This document shows positions 23,669 through 33,873 of a stretch of DNA of 64,000 nt, one piece after another. Location: positions 4,216,001 to 4,280,000 of the forward strand of contig NZ_CP082923.1 in the NCBI RefSeq assembly GCF_019931575.1, given 5' to 3'. The translations under genes and the position numbers were made by a program. The notes below the pieces were generated by a model. That model saw only the letters and a list, made by a program, of their open reading frames with translations, made no database searches and had not been told where the DNA came from. Within the stretch, counting starts at the first letter, position 1, and each line of letters begins with the position of its first letter. The DNA is from Caulobacter segnis. Its GTDB lineage: Bacteria; Pseudomonadota; Alphaproteobacteria; Caulobacterales; Caulobacteraceae.

Positions 23669-26425
23669 ATGACGAACCTTCGCCCGCTGGCCCTGACGGC
23701 CCTGCTGCTGGCCACGACGCCGCTGGCCCTGAACTTGGCGCGCGCCGAGACGCCCGCCGCCGCGCCGGCCAAGCCGGTCTATCCGCCGATCGCCAGGACC
23801 GCCTATCGCACCGCCCAGTTCCAGCTGGACCTGCGGACCGACACCCAGACCCTGGCGCGGCTGTCGCCGGTCGGCGAGCCGGCCTTCGACTTCACCCCGG
23901 GCGGACGCGAGGCCGAGCGGGCCGGCGATGGCTATGTCCATGTCGGCGACATCCACCTGCGGGTCAGGACGCCCGGCGGCGCCTGGCGGGACTTCAGCTC
24001 GGCCCACCAGCGCCGGCCGATCCGCCCCCTGCCCGCCGGCGGCGCGGTGCTGGCGGCGGCCGACATCACCGCCTCGCTGGGTCCGGACTCGCCGCTGCGG
24101 ATCGAACGGCGCTGGGTTTCTGAGCGCGGCGGCCTCGTCCTGCGCTTCGTGCTGACCAACACCTCCAAGCAGCCCGTCGAGGTCGGGGGCCTGGGCCTGC
24201 CGATGGTGTTCGACAACATCATCACCGATCGCTCGCTGGAGGAGGCCCACGCCCAGGCCAGCTTCGTCGATCCCTATATCGGCCGCGACGCCGGCTACCT
24301 GCAGGTGACCCGCCTGAACGGCAAGGGTCCCGCCCTGCTGGTCCTGCCCGAGACGGCGACCCCACTGGAAGCCTATCGCCCGATCCAGCAGGCGGGCAGC
24401 CCGGCCGCCAAGCCCGGCGACATCTTCACCGACCGCAGCAAGCGCGCCCAGACCTCGGAAGGCTTCTACGACTGGACGATCGCCAGCAAGGCCTTCGCCG
24501 AGCAGGACTGGAAGGGCGCGGGCCAGCCCTGGAACCCGCCGACCAGCTTCACCCTGGCCCCCGGCGCCAGCCGCGTCGTCGGCGTGCGCCTGGTCACCTC
24601 GCCGTCGATCCGGGCGATCGAGGACACGCTCGTCGCCAGCGGCCGTCCGGTCGCCGTCGGCGTCCCGGGCTATGTCGCGCCGACCGACCAGACGCTGTCG
24701 CTGTTCCTGAAGTCGCCCAAGCCGGTGGCCAGGATCGAGAGCCTGCCGGCCGGCGCCCTGACCGCGACGCCGGTGAAGACCGGAACTGGCTGGGCCCGCT
24801 ATGCGATCAAGGCCTCGGGCTGGGGCCGGGCGACGCTGTCGATCACCTATGCCGACGGGCAGGTGCAGGCGATCCCGTACTTCATCACCAAGCCGCTGGA
24901 CCAGGTGATGGCCGACCTGGGCCGGTTCTCGACAACCAAGCAGTGGTTCGAGGACCCGGCCGACCCCTTCAAGCGGGGTCCCAGCGTCATGACCTATGAC
25001 CGCCAGGCCGACAAGATCGTCACCCAGGACCAGCGGGTGTGGATCGCCGGCCTCAGCGACGAGGGCGGCGCGGGCAGCTGGGTGGCGGCCTTCAGCAAGC
25101 AGCTGGACAATCCGGACGCCGCCGAGGTCGCCAAGCTGGAGCGGATGGTGGACGAGACTCTCGTCGGCCGCCTGCAGGTCGCCGACGGCCCGCAAGCCGG
25201 GGCGGTGCGCAAGAGCCTGTTCTACTACGACCCCGCCGCCCTGCCGTCCTATTACGACCCCAAGCTGGACTGGACGACCTGGGCCTCGTGGTCGAAGAAG
25301 GATTCCGAGGACCTGGGCCGGTCCTACAACTACCCCCACGTCGCCATCGCCCACTGGGTGCTCTACCGCCTGGCCCGCAATCACGAGGGCCTGGTCCGGA
25401 ACCACGACTGGCGCTGGTACCTGGACCATGCCCACGCCACGGTCGTGGCGATGATGCGCGACGCCCCCTACTACGCCGAGTTCGGCCAGATGGAGGGCGA
25501 CGTCTTCGTCGACATCCTCAAGGACCTGCGCCGCGAGGGCATGACCGCCCAGGCCGACCAGGTCGAGGCGCTGATGAAGGCGCGCGCCGACCACTGGAAG
25601 ACCCTGCCCTATCCGTTCGGCAGCGAGATGGCCTGGGACTCCACCGGCCAGGCCGAGGTCTATGCCTGGATGCGGTTCTTCGGCCACCAGCCGCAGGCCG
25701 ACGAGACCCGCGAGGTGATCCTGGCCTATGACCCGACGATCCCCAGCTGGGGCTACAACGGCAACGCCCGCCGCTACTGGGACTTCCTGTACGGCGGCAA
25801 GGTCCCGCGCATCGAGCGGCAGATCCACCACTACGGCTCGACCCTGAACGCCGTGCCGCTGCTTGACGCCTATCGCGCCAATCCGGCCGACTTCCACCTG
25901 CTGCGCGTGGCCTATGGCGGGCTGATGGGCGGGATCACCAATATCGACCAGGAGGGCTTCTCGTCGGCCGCCTTCCACTCGGCCCCGGACATGATGGCCT
26001 GGGACGCCTACAGCGGCGACTACGGCATGGGCTTCTTCGGCCACGCCTACGCGGCGGCGACCTATCTGGTGGACCACCCGACCTTCGGCTGGCTGGGCTT
26101 CGGCGGCGAGGTCACTCAGAAGCCGGGCGTGGTGCGGATCGCGCCAAAGGACGGGGCCCGTTCGCGCCTGTTCGTGGCTCCGGCCGGCGCCTGGCTGACC
26201 CTGGAGGCCGGCAAGATCGACGCCGCCGAATACCGCCCAGCCACCGGCGAGCTGACCCTGACCCTGGCCGCCAGGGACGCCACGACGGCGACCGCGCGGC
26301 TGATCGTCGAGGCCGCCACGCCGGGCAAGCGTCCCTACCGTCCCGTCGGCGCGGCCCTGGAGCGCGGGGCCTACGCCCTGCCCCTGGCCGCCACGCCGAC
26401 CACGGTCGTCCTGAAGCCGAACTGA
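23669..26425 (+). CDS. DUF5695-like exported glycosidase-type protein
   Basis: A 918-aa protein with a Sec signal peptide (about 1-27, ends NLARAE). The N-terminal third is a beta-sandwich region (galactose-mutarotase-like strands: WVSERGGLVLRFVLTNTSKQPVEVGGLGLP), the middle and C-terminal parts are helical with aromatic-rich loops (YYDPKLDWTTWASW, SYNYPHVAIAHWVLYRLARNH, FGQMEGDVFVD, WGYNGNARRYWDF), as in (alpha/alpha)6 glycosidases. Overall it matches what I know of DUF5695 proteins, a family of carbohydrate loci without an established activity. Candidate acids are the Glu of GQMEGD and the Asp of AWDSTGQAE, but this is guesswork. Divergent from GH127, with its own operator-like site; followed by the POT gene 49 bases on. 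Confidence 0.7.
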   Translation: MTNLRPLALTALLLATTPLALNLARAETPAAAPAKPVYPPIARTAYRTAQFQLDLRTDTQTLARLSPVGEPAFDFTPGGREAERAGDGYVHVGDIHLRVRTPGGAWRDFSSAHQRRPIRPLPAGGAVLAAADITASLGPDSPLRIERRWVSERGGLVLRFVLTNTSKQPVEVGGLGLPMVFDNIITDRSLEEAHAQASFVDPYIGRDAGYLQVTRLNGKGPALLVLPETATPLEAYRPIQQAGSPAAKPGDIFTDRSKRAQTSEGFYDWTIASKAFAEQDWKGAGQPWNPPTSFTLAPGASRVVGVRLVTSPSIRAIEDTLVASGRPVAVGVPGYVAPTDQTLSLFLKSPKPVARIESLPAGALTATPVKTGTGWARYAIKASGWGRATLSITYADGQVQAIPYFITKPLDQVMADLGRFSTTKQWFEDPADPFKRGPSVMTYDRQADKIVTQDQRVWIAGLSDEGGAGSWVAAFSKQLDNPDAAEVAKLERMVDETLVGRLQVADGPQAGAVRKSLFYYDPAALPSYYDPKLDWTTWASWSKKDSEDLGRSYNYPHVAIAHWVLYRLARNHEGLVRNHDWRWYLDHAHATVVAMMRDAPYYAEFGQMEGDVFVDILKDLRREGMTAQADQVEALMKARADHWKTLPYPFGSEMAWDSTGQAEVYAWMRFFGHQPQADETREVILAYDPTIPSWGYNGNARRYWDFLYGGKVPRIERQIHHYGSTLNAVPLLDAYRANPADFHLLRVAYGGLMGGITNIDQEGFSSAAFHSAPDMMAWDAYSGDYGMGFFGHAYAAATYLVDHPTFGWLGFGGEVTQKPGVVRIAPKDGARSRLFVAPAGAWLTLEAGKIDAAEYRPATGELTLTLAARDATTATARLIVEAATPGKRPYRPVGAALERGAYALPLAATPTTVVLKPN

Positions 26426-26474
26426 GCGGGTTTCCCGCGCTCCCGACGTCCCGCGAACCTTTAAGGCTGACCCC

Positions 26475-28367
26475 ATGAACATCGTCATCGCCCTGGGCGT
26501 CCTGGTCACCCTGGCGACAGGCGTTCCGGTCCTGCTGCAGCTGCTGCGCGACCACCCCCGGGGGCTGCTCATCCTGTTCTTCGCCGAGATGTGGGAGCGC
26601 TTCTCCTACTACGGCATGCGGGCCATCCTGATCTTCTACCTGACGCAGCACTTCCTGTTCGATCCCAAGACGGCGGCGGCCCACTACGGCGCGTACATCT
26701 CGCTGGTCTACCTGCTGCCGCTGATCGGCGGCTTCGTGGCCGACCGCTATCTGGGCACGCGCAAGGCCGTGGTGTTCGGGGCCCTGCTGCTGATCGCCGG
26801 CCACATGACCATGGCCATCGAGGGCAAGCCCGCGACCCAGACCCTGGCCTATGGCGGCCACACCTACGCCTTCGTCACCGAGGGGCGCGGCGAGGGCCGG
26901 GTCTCGAAACTGGTGGTCGAAGGCAAGCCCTACGCGGTCTCGGCGGCCAAGTCCGGCGACTTCGTGGTCGAGGACCTGCCGGCGGGCGCGGCGATCCCGT
27001 CGGTGCTGCCCAAGGGCCAGTACAAGCTGGACGTCGCCGGCCGCGACCCGGTCTATCTGAACGTCCTGTGGCTGGCCCTGTCGCTGATCATCGTCGGCGT
27101 CGGCTATCTGAAGCCCAACATCTCGACCATCGTCGGCCAGCTCTATCCGCAAGGCGATCCGCGCCGCGACCCGGGCTTCACCCTCTACTACTACGGCATC
27201 AACCTGGGCTCGTTCTGGGCCTCGCTGCTGTGCGGCCTGCTGGGGGTGACGGTCGGCTGGTGGGCGGGCTTCGGCCTGGCGGGCCTGGGCATGCTGGCCG
27301 GCTTCGTCGTCTTCATGCTGGGCAAGCCGCTGCTGCAGGGCAAGGCCGAGCCGCCGGATCCGGCCTTGCTGCGCCAGCCGGTGCTGGGCGCGATCAGCCG
27401 TGAGACCCTGATCTACGGCCTGTCGCTACTGGGCGTGGTGGCCACCTTCTTCCTGGTGCGGCGCACGGCGGCGGTCAGCGGCATCCTGGTCGCCGGCATG
27501 ATCGGCTCGCTGGGCTATGTGCTGTGGTTCATGTTCGCCCGCTGCGGCAAGGTCGAGCGCGAGCGCCTGGCCCTGGCCCTGTTCCTGATCTTCGGCGCGG
27601 TGATCTTCTGGACCCTGTTCGACCAGGCCGGCTCGTCGCTGAACCTCTACGCCGCCACCAACGTCCAGCTGGACCTGGTGGCCCAGCCGGTGCGGCTGCT
27701 GGGCGGGGCGATCACCCTGGCCACGCCCGAGCAACTGGCCGCCGCCGGCCTCGACCGCCACGCCACCTTCTGGATCGACACCACGTTCAACGCCGCCCAG
27801 ACCCAAGGGCTGGCCTCGGGCTGGCTGCTGGTCTTCGCCCCGGTCTTCGCCTGGCTGTGGACCTGGCTGGGCGCGCGCGGCAAGGACCTTAACCCTGTGG
27901 TCAAGTTCGGCCTGGCCTTGCTGCAGGTCGGGGCGGGCTTCTTCGTGCTGCAGCTGGGCGCGCCCCTGGCCGACGGGGCCTTCCGCACGCCGTTGATCTT
28001 CCTGCTGCTGATGTACCTGCTGCACACCACCGGCGAGCTGTGCCTGTCGCCGGTGGGCCTGTCGCAGATGACCAAGCTGTCGCCCGCCTCGCTGGTCTCG
28101 TTCGTGATGGCCGTCTGGTTCATGGCCGTGTCGATCGCCAACACGGTCGGCGGCTTCGTCGCCGGCCTGACCGCCACCGAGACCGTCGGCGGCCAGGTGC
28201 TGGACCCCGGCGCGGCCCTGGCCCGCTCGCTGACCGTCTTCAACTGGATCGGCGGCATCGCCATGGCCTTGGGCCTGCTGTTCCTGGCCCTGTCCCCCAT
28301 CCTCAAGCGCTGGTCGCACGGCTCGGACGAGACCCTGAACGCCGAGGACGCGGCGAACGCGGGGTAG
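26475..28367 (+). CDS. POT/PTR-family proton-dependent oligopeptide transporter
   Basis: A 630-aa inner-membrane symporter of di- and tripeptides. The family signature ExxERFxYY is present as EMWERFSYYG (Glu38, Glu41, Arg42, Tyr45, Tyr46). Twelve to fourteen hydrophobic segments follow. Unlike compact POTs, residues about 117-193, between TM3 and TM4, form a polar, Gly/Val-rich insert that would face the periplasm. ATG 26475 lies 49 bases after the DUF5695-like gene with no terminator between, so the two are co-transcribed. In a locus with peptidases and hydroxyproline catabolism the cargo is probably short Hyp-containing peptides. The specific cargo is inferred from context. Confidence 0.9.
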   Translation: MNIVIALGVLVTLATGVPVLLQLLRDHPRGLLILFFAEMWERFSYYGMRAILIFYLTQHFLFDPKTAAAHYGAYISLVYLLPLIGGFVADRYLGTRKAVVFGALLLIAGHMTMAIEGKPATQTLAYGGHTYAFVTEGRGEGRVSKLVVEGKPYAVSAAKSGDFVVEDLPAGAAIPSVLPKGQYKLDVAGRDPVYLNVLWLALSLIIVGVGYLKPNISTIVGQLYPQGDPRRDPGFTLYYYGINLGSFWASLLCGLLGVTVGWWAGFGLAGLGMLAGFVVFMLGKPLLQGKAEPPDPALLRQPVLGAISRETLIYGLSLLGVVATFFLVRRTAAVSGILVAGMIGSLGYVLWFMFARCGKVERERLALALFLIFGAVIFWTLFDQAGSSLNLYAATNVQLDLVAQPVRLLGGAITLATPEQLAAAGLDRHATFWIDTTFNAAQTQGLASGWLLVFAPVFAWLWTWLGARGKDLNPVVKFGLALLQVGAGFFVLQLGAPLADGAFRTPLIFLLLMYLLHTTGELCLSPVGLSQMTKLSPASLVSFVMAVWFMAVSIANTVGGFVAGLTATETVGGQVLDPGAALARSLTVFNWIGGIAMALGLLFLALSPILKRWSHGSDETLNAEDAANAG

Positions 28368-28400
28368 GCGCCTCACCGCTCCGCGACACCACACACCCCT

Positions 28401-28539
28401 GCCTTCCTAGGCCTTGTGCCTAGGACCCAGCCTTCCGCTCGCTTTGAAGCGCGGCTTGGCGCGCCCACGCCGACGGCGCCCGACCGTCAGCGCTGAGCCC
28501 GGCCGATCCCCGGGTCCTAGGCACAAGGCCTAGGAAGGC
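28401..28539. repeat. Perfect 28-bp inverted repeat flanking an 83-bp spacer
   Basis: GCCTTCCTAGGCCTTGTGCC and eight further bases (28401-28428) are repeated exactly in reverse complement at 28512-28539. Each arm itself contains two CCTAGG palindromes. The GC-rich 83-base spacer has no reading frame of interest. No target-site duplication is evident beside the arms and no T run follows, so it is neither a plain terminator nor an obvious insertion sequence. It lies between the POT gene and the convergent TBDR gene. A non-autonomous mobile element (MITE), an extragenic palindromic repeat, or a cruciform site are possible. Confidence 0.85.
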
Positions 28540-28570
28540 GGATTTTCTTGAACCGCATCCAAGCCCCAAA

Positions 28571-28605
28571 CAAAAAGAAGCCGTCCACGCGGGGCATGGA
28601 CGGCT
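28571..28605 (-). terminator. Terminator of the peptide-type TBDR gene
   Basis: On the minus strand AGCCGTCCA (28605-28597) pairs perfectly with TGGACGGCT (28587-28579), followed by TCTTTTTGTTTG. It lies 60 bases beyond the receptor stop. Confidence 0.88.
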
Positions 28606-28664
28606 CTTACAGTTTCCGGGGAAGAACGGGGACCGGGGCTGACCGGTCCCCCGTGGCCACGGAC

Positions 28665-31598
28665 CTAGAAGTCCATGGTCAGACCCACGAACATCGTCCG
28701 ACCCATGGGGTCGTAGACGCCGGGGTAGGTGTTGCCGTTGCCGAACGAGCTGAGCAGCCCGGCGGCGATCACCGGCGGATCCTTGTCGAACAGGTTGTTC
28801 ATGCCCGCGCGCAGGGTCAGCTGCTCGCGCACCTTCCAGTTCGCGGCCAGGTCGATGTAGTTGTACGCCTTGATCTTCTTGTTGATCTCGACGTAGTCGC
28901 CCTGCAGGAACGGGTTGCTGTTGTTGCTGGACAGGTCGGTCGACCCGAAATAGCGCCAGTTGGCCGACAGCGAGGCGGCGACCCAGGGCAGGTTCCAGGT
29001 CACGCGCATCTGGTGACGCCAGCCGGGGTTGGGCTGGCCGCAGGTCGGGCCGAACAGGCCCTTGCAGTTATACGAGCCGAGGCCCGGCAGCTGCTCGATC
29101 TTGCGGCTGTTGAGGTAGGTGCCGACAAAGCTGACGTCGACGTCGCCGAGATTGCCCAGCGACGACAGGTCCCAGCGATAGTTGCCGGTGAAGTCGATGC
29201 CCGAGGTCTGCAGGTAGCCGGTGTTCTGGTTGGTCGCGATGATGTAGCCGCGATCGCCGAACAGGACGCCCGAGGTCGGGTCGCGGTGGAACAGGCCGCA
29301 GAAGTACGGATTGCTGGTCTGGACGCACTGGTTGATCACGGTCGGGGCGTCGACCGAGCCGATGTATTTGTCGACATAGATGTCGAAGTAGTCGACCGAC
29401 ATCGAGAAGCCCGGCAGGAAGCGCGGGGTCAGCACGAAGCCGGCGGTGCGGGTGTCGGCCACTTCCGGCTTCAGGTTCGGGTTGCCGCCGCCTTGCGTGA
29501 CGCAGGTCTCGGCCGGGCAGTCCGGGATCTTGCCGTACTGGGCGGCGGTGACGCCGGTCAGGGCGCAGGCCGCGGCGCTGGCCTTGGGCGTCGGACCCGA
29601 GCAGGGGTCGACGGCCGCGACATTACCCAGGCCCTGGGGCGCGAACAGCTCGCTGATATTGGCCGCCCGCACCGCGCGGTTGTAGCTGGCGCGGAAGCGG
29701 ATATCCGAGGTCGGCGCGTACTGCAGCTCGACCTTGTAGGTCGAGACCCGCTTGTCGAGGTAGTTGTAGTCCGAGGTCCGGTAGCCGGCGTTCACTGACA
29801 GGGTCTTGATGAACGGGGCGTCTTGCACCAGCGGCAGGTCCAGTTCGCCATAGGCCTCGTTGACGCTGAAGGCGCCGTTGTTCTCCTTGGTGCCGCCGGC
29901 CTGGGCCAGGGCGTCGGCTTCGAACTTCAGCTCCTCGCGGCGGTGCTCGACGCCGAAGGCCAGGGCCGCGCCGTCGCTGGCCCACGGGCTCTTGATCCCG
30001 TATTGGCCCAGGTCGCCGTTGACGTTGGCGCTCAGCACCTTCTCGCGCTGGACGCCGTGGGTGTAGGTCGGCGCGTAGAGGTACTTGTAGGCGGCCGCGC
30101 TGAGGCCCTGGTACTTGAAGACGTCGATCGGCACGCAGTTGGGGTCGGTGCCGTCGATCACCGACTTGCAGGTCGCCACCCCGCCCACATTGACCACCTG
30201 CAGCGCCTTCATCGCCTTGGCGTTGTCGACGTTGTTCTTGTAGCTCTCGTCCAGGATGACGGTCGAGAACAGGAAGCTGGCGTCATAGGTCCAGCCCGAC
30301 GCGATCTCGCCGCGCGAGCCCAGGTTCACCCGATAGTCGGTGTGGCGCAGGTCGTCACGACGCGGGCTGCTGCCCGGGCCGGTCAGGCGGTAGCCGATGA
30401 AGACGTCCTGGTTGACGTCGGTCCCGGCGGCCGAGCCGCACATGGTCGCCGCCTGCGAGGCCGACATCAGCGGGTTGTTGCAGTTGACCTTGAACGTCGT
30501 GCCCTGGAACAGGGCCGACGGCGCGGCCTGCGAGAAGGTGTGATCGTCCATGAACATGACGCTGCCGTAGATCTCGGCGGCCTTGTTCACCTCGTAGTGG
30601 GCGAAGGCGCCGGCCGTGTAGCGGGCGTCCGAGCGCTGGATGTAGTTGGTCGGCGCGTAGTTGTAGAGGAACGAGTTGTTGTACGGGACCCAGGTCTTGG
30701 CCCCGTCCTTGGTGTTGTTCAGCGTCTGGCCGGCGTTCGGGCCGCTGAGCAGGGTGAACAGGCCGTATTCGTTGTTGCTGGAGCCGCCGCAGACCAGGGC
30801 GTTGTTGTTCGTCCCCGTCAGGTTCAGGCCGCAGGCCGAGTAGTCGCGCGTGTCCTGGGTGACCGGCTTCATCTCGCGATAGCCGACATAGAAGGTGACG
30901 TTGCCCTTGCCGTTCGGCGCGTTCATGCCGATGGCCAGGTTGACGTCGATCTTCTCGCCGTCGCGCACGTGCTTCTCGGGCAGCTTGTAGTTGGCCTGGG
31001 TGATCAGCGACCGCGGATAGGCGTTGTCGTTGGTGTGCTGGGCCAGGCTGTACTGGGCGTCGAAGCGCAGGCCGTTCAGGTTCTTCTTCAGGATGAAGTT
31101 GACCACGCCCGACACGGCGTCCGAGCCGTAGACCGCCGAGGCGCCGCCGGTCACCACGTCGACCCGGTCGACCAGGGCGCTGGGGATGAAGTTCACGTCG
31201 GCCGTCTCGGTCGGCAGCATGCGCTGGCCGTCGACCAGCACCAGCACGCGGCTGGAGCCCATGTTGCGCAGGTTCACGCGCGCGGTGCCGTCAGAGCCGT
31301 TCGAGCCGTTCTCGTTGGAATCGGCGGTGAACTGCGGCAGGCGGTTCAGCACGCTGTCGATCGACGTCGCGCCCTGGAACTTGACCTCGTCGCTGCCCAC
31401 GACGGTCATCGGGCTGGCTGAGACCAGGTTCGGCCGCTTGATGCGCGAGCCCGTCACCACCACCGCGTCCAGCGTCGCGGGCTCTTCGGCCCTCGCGACG
31501 TCCTGGGCGAAAGCGGCCGGCGCTCCGGCCAGGAACGACAGGACGGCGACCGACGCCGCTCCCGCCAAAAGATCTAATCGCACCTGCCTGTTGGTCAT
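28665..31598 (-). CDS. TonB-dependent outer membrane receptor, peptide-locus type
   Basis: A 977-aa outer-membrane transporter. Signal peptide about 1-31 (ends APAAFAQ), TonB box in TLDAVVVTGSRI, plug domain (about 55-165: SIDSVLNRLPQF, NLRNMGSSRVLVLVDGQRM, GGASAVYGSDAVSGVVNF) and a 22-strand barrel ending in the aromatic MFVGLTMDF. This receptor subtype (NLRNMGxxRVLVLVDG) often sits beside peptidases and peptide transporters in Caulobacterales and Xanthomonadales. ATG 31598 follows GGGGAGAG; an upstream frame extension lacks a ribosome site. It is monocistronic with a terminator, and an operator-like site lies about 80 bases upstream. Probable cargo: glycopeptides or peptides for the adjacent locus. 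Confidence 0.92.
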   Translation of the reverse strand: MTNRQVRLDLLAGAASVAVLSFLAGAPAAFAQDVARAEEPATLDAVVVTGSRIKRPNLVSASPMTVVGSDEVKFQGATSIDSVLNRLPQFTADSNENGSNGSDGTARVNLRNMGSSRVLVLVDGQRMLPTETADVNFIPSALVDRVDVVTGGASAVYGSDAVSGVVNFILKKNLNGLRFDAQYSLAQHTNDNAYPRSLITQANYKLPEKHVRDGEKIDVNLAIGMNAPNGKGNVTFYVGYREMKPVTQDTRDYSACGLNLTGTNNNALVCGGSSNNEYGLFTLLSGPNAGQTLNNTKDGAKTWVPYNNSFLYNYAPTNYIQRSDARYTAGAFAHYEVNKAAEIYGSVMFMDDHTFSQAAPSALFQGTTFKVNCNNPLMSASQAATMCGSAAGTDVNQDVFIGYRLTGPGSSPRRDDLRHTDYRVNLGSRGEIASGWTYDASFLFSTVILDESYKNNVDNAKAMKALQVVNVGGVATCKSVIDGTDPNCVPIDVFKYQGLSAAAYKYLYAPTYTHGVQREKVLSANVNGDLGQYGIKSPWASDGAALAFGVEHRREELKFEADALAQAGGTKENNGAFSVNEAYGELDLPLVQDAPFIKTLSVNAGYRTSDYNYLDKRVSTYKVELQYAPTSDIRFRASYNRAVRAANISELFAPQGLGNVAAVDPCSGPTPKASAAACALTGVTAAQYGKIPDCPAETCVTQGGGNPNLKPEVADTRTAGFVLTPRFLPGFSMSVDYFDIYVDKYIGSVDAPTVINQCVQTSNPYFCGLFHRDPTSGVLFGDRGYIIATNQNTGYLQTSGIDFTGNYRWDLSSLGNLGDVDVSFVGTYLNSRKIEQLPGLGSYNCKGLFGPTCGQPNPGWRHQMRVTWNLPWVAASLSANWRYFGSTDLSSNNSNPFLQGDYVEINKKIKAYNYIDLAANWKVREQLTLRAGMNNLFDKDPPVIAAGLLSSFGNGNTYPGVYDPMGRTMFVGLTMDF

Positions 31599-31677
31599 GG
31601 CTCTCCCCTCCGCCGCGCGGCCCACATCGACCGCGCCTCGAGGGGAGGAGGCACGATTATACAATTTATGTCAAATA

Positions 31678-31693
31678 TCTTATACGATATACC
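31678..31693. promoter_or_regulatory. Operator-like site E upstream of the peptide-type TBDR
   Basis: TCTTATACGATATACC; the opposite strand reads GGTATATCGTATAAGA, twelve bases identical to site D. Links this receptor to the same presumed regulon as the glycosidase and hydroxyproline genes. The remainder of 31599-31836 has no gene. Confidence 0.55.
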
Positions 31694-31836
31694 TATAACA
31701 TCATTCCGCCACGGACGCCGGGCGCCGCTCAAAGCGGCGACGGGAGGCATGGACAGGCGGAATTGAGGGATGCGCGCGCGGCGTCGCCGGGACGTGCCTG
31801 CGGGGGATCGAACCACGGACACTCAGAATTGGAGAG

Positions 31837-33865
<2,029 letters not shown>

Positions 33866-33873
<8 letters not shown>

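Noticed and set aside
23525..26572. A 1015-codon open frame on the minus strand opposite the DUF5695-like gene
   Set aside because: High-GC antisense shadow: composition rich in Gly, Arg, Val and Asp, no family match, no ribosome site, while the plus strand has a coherent exported protein.
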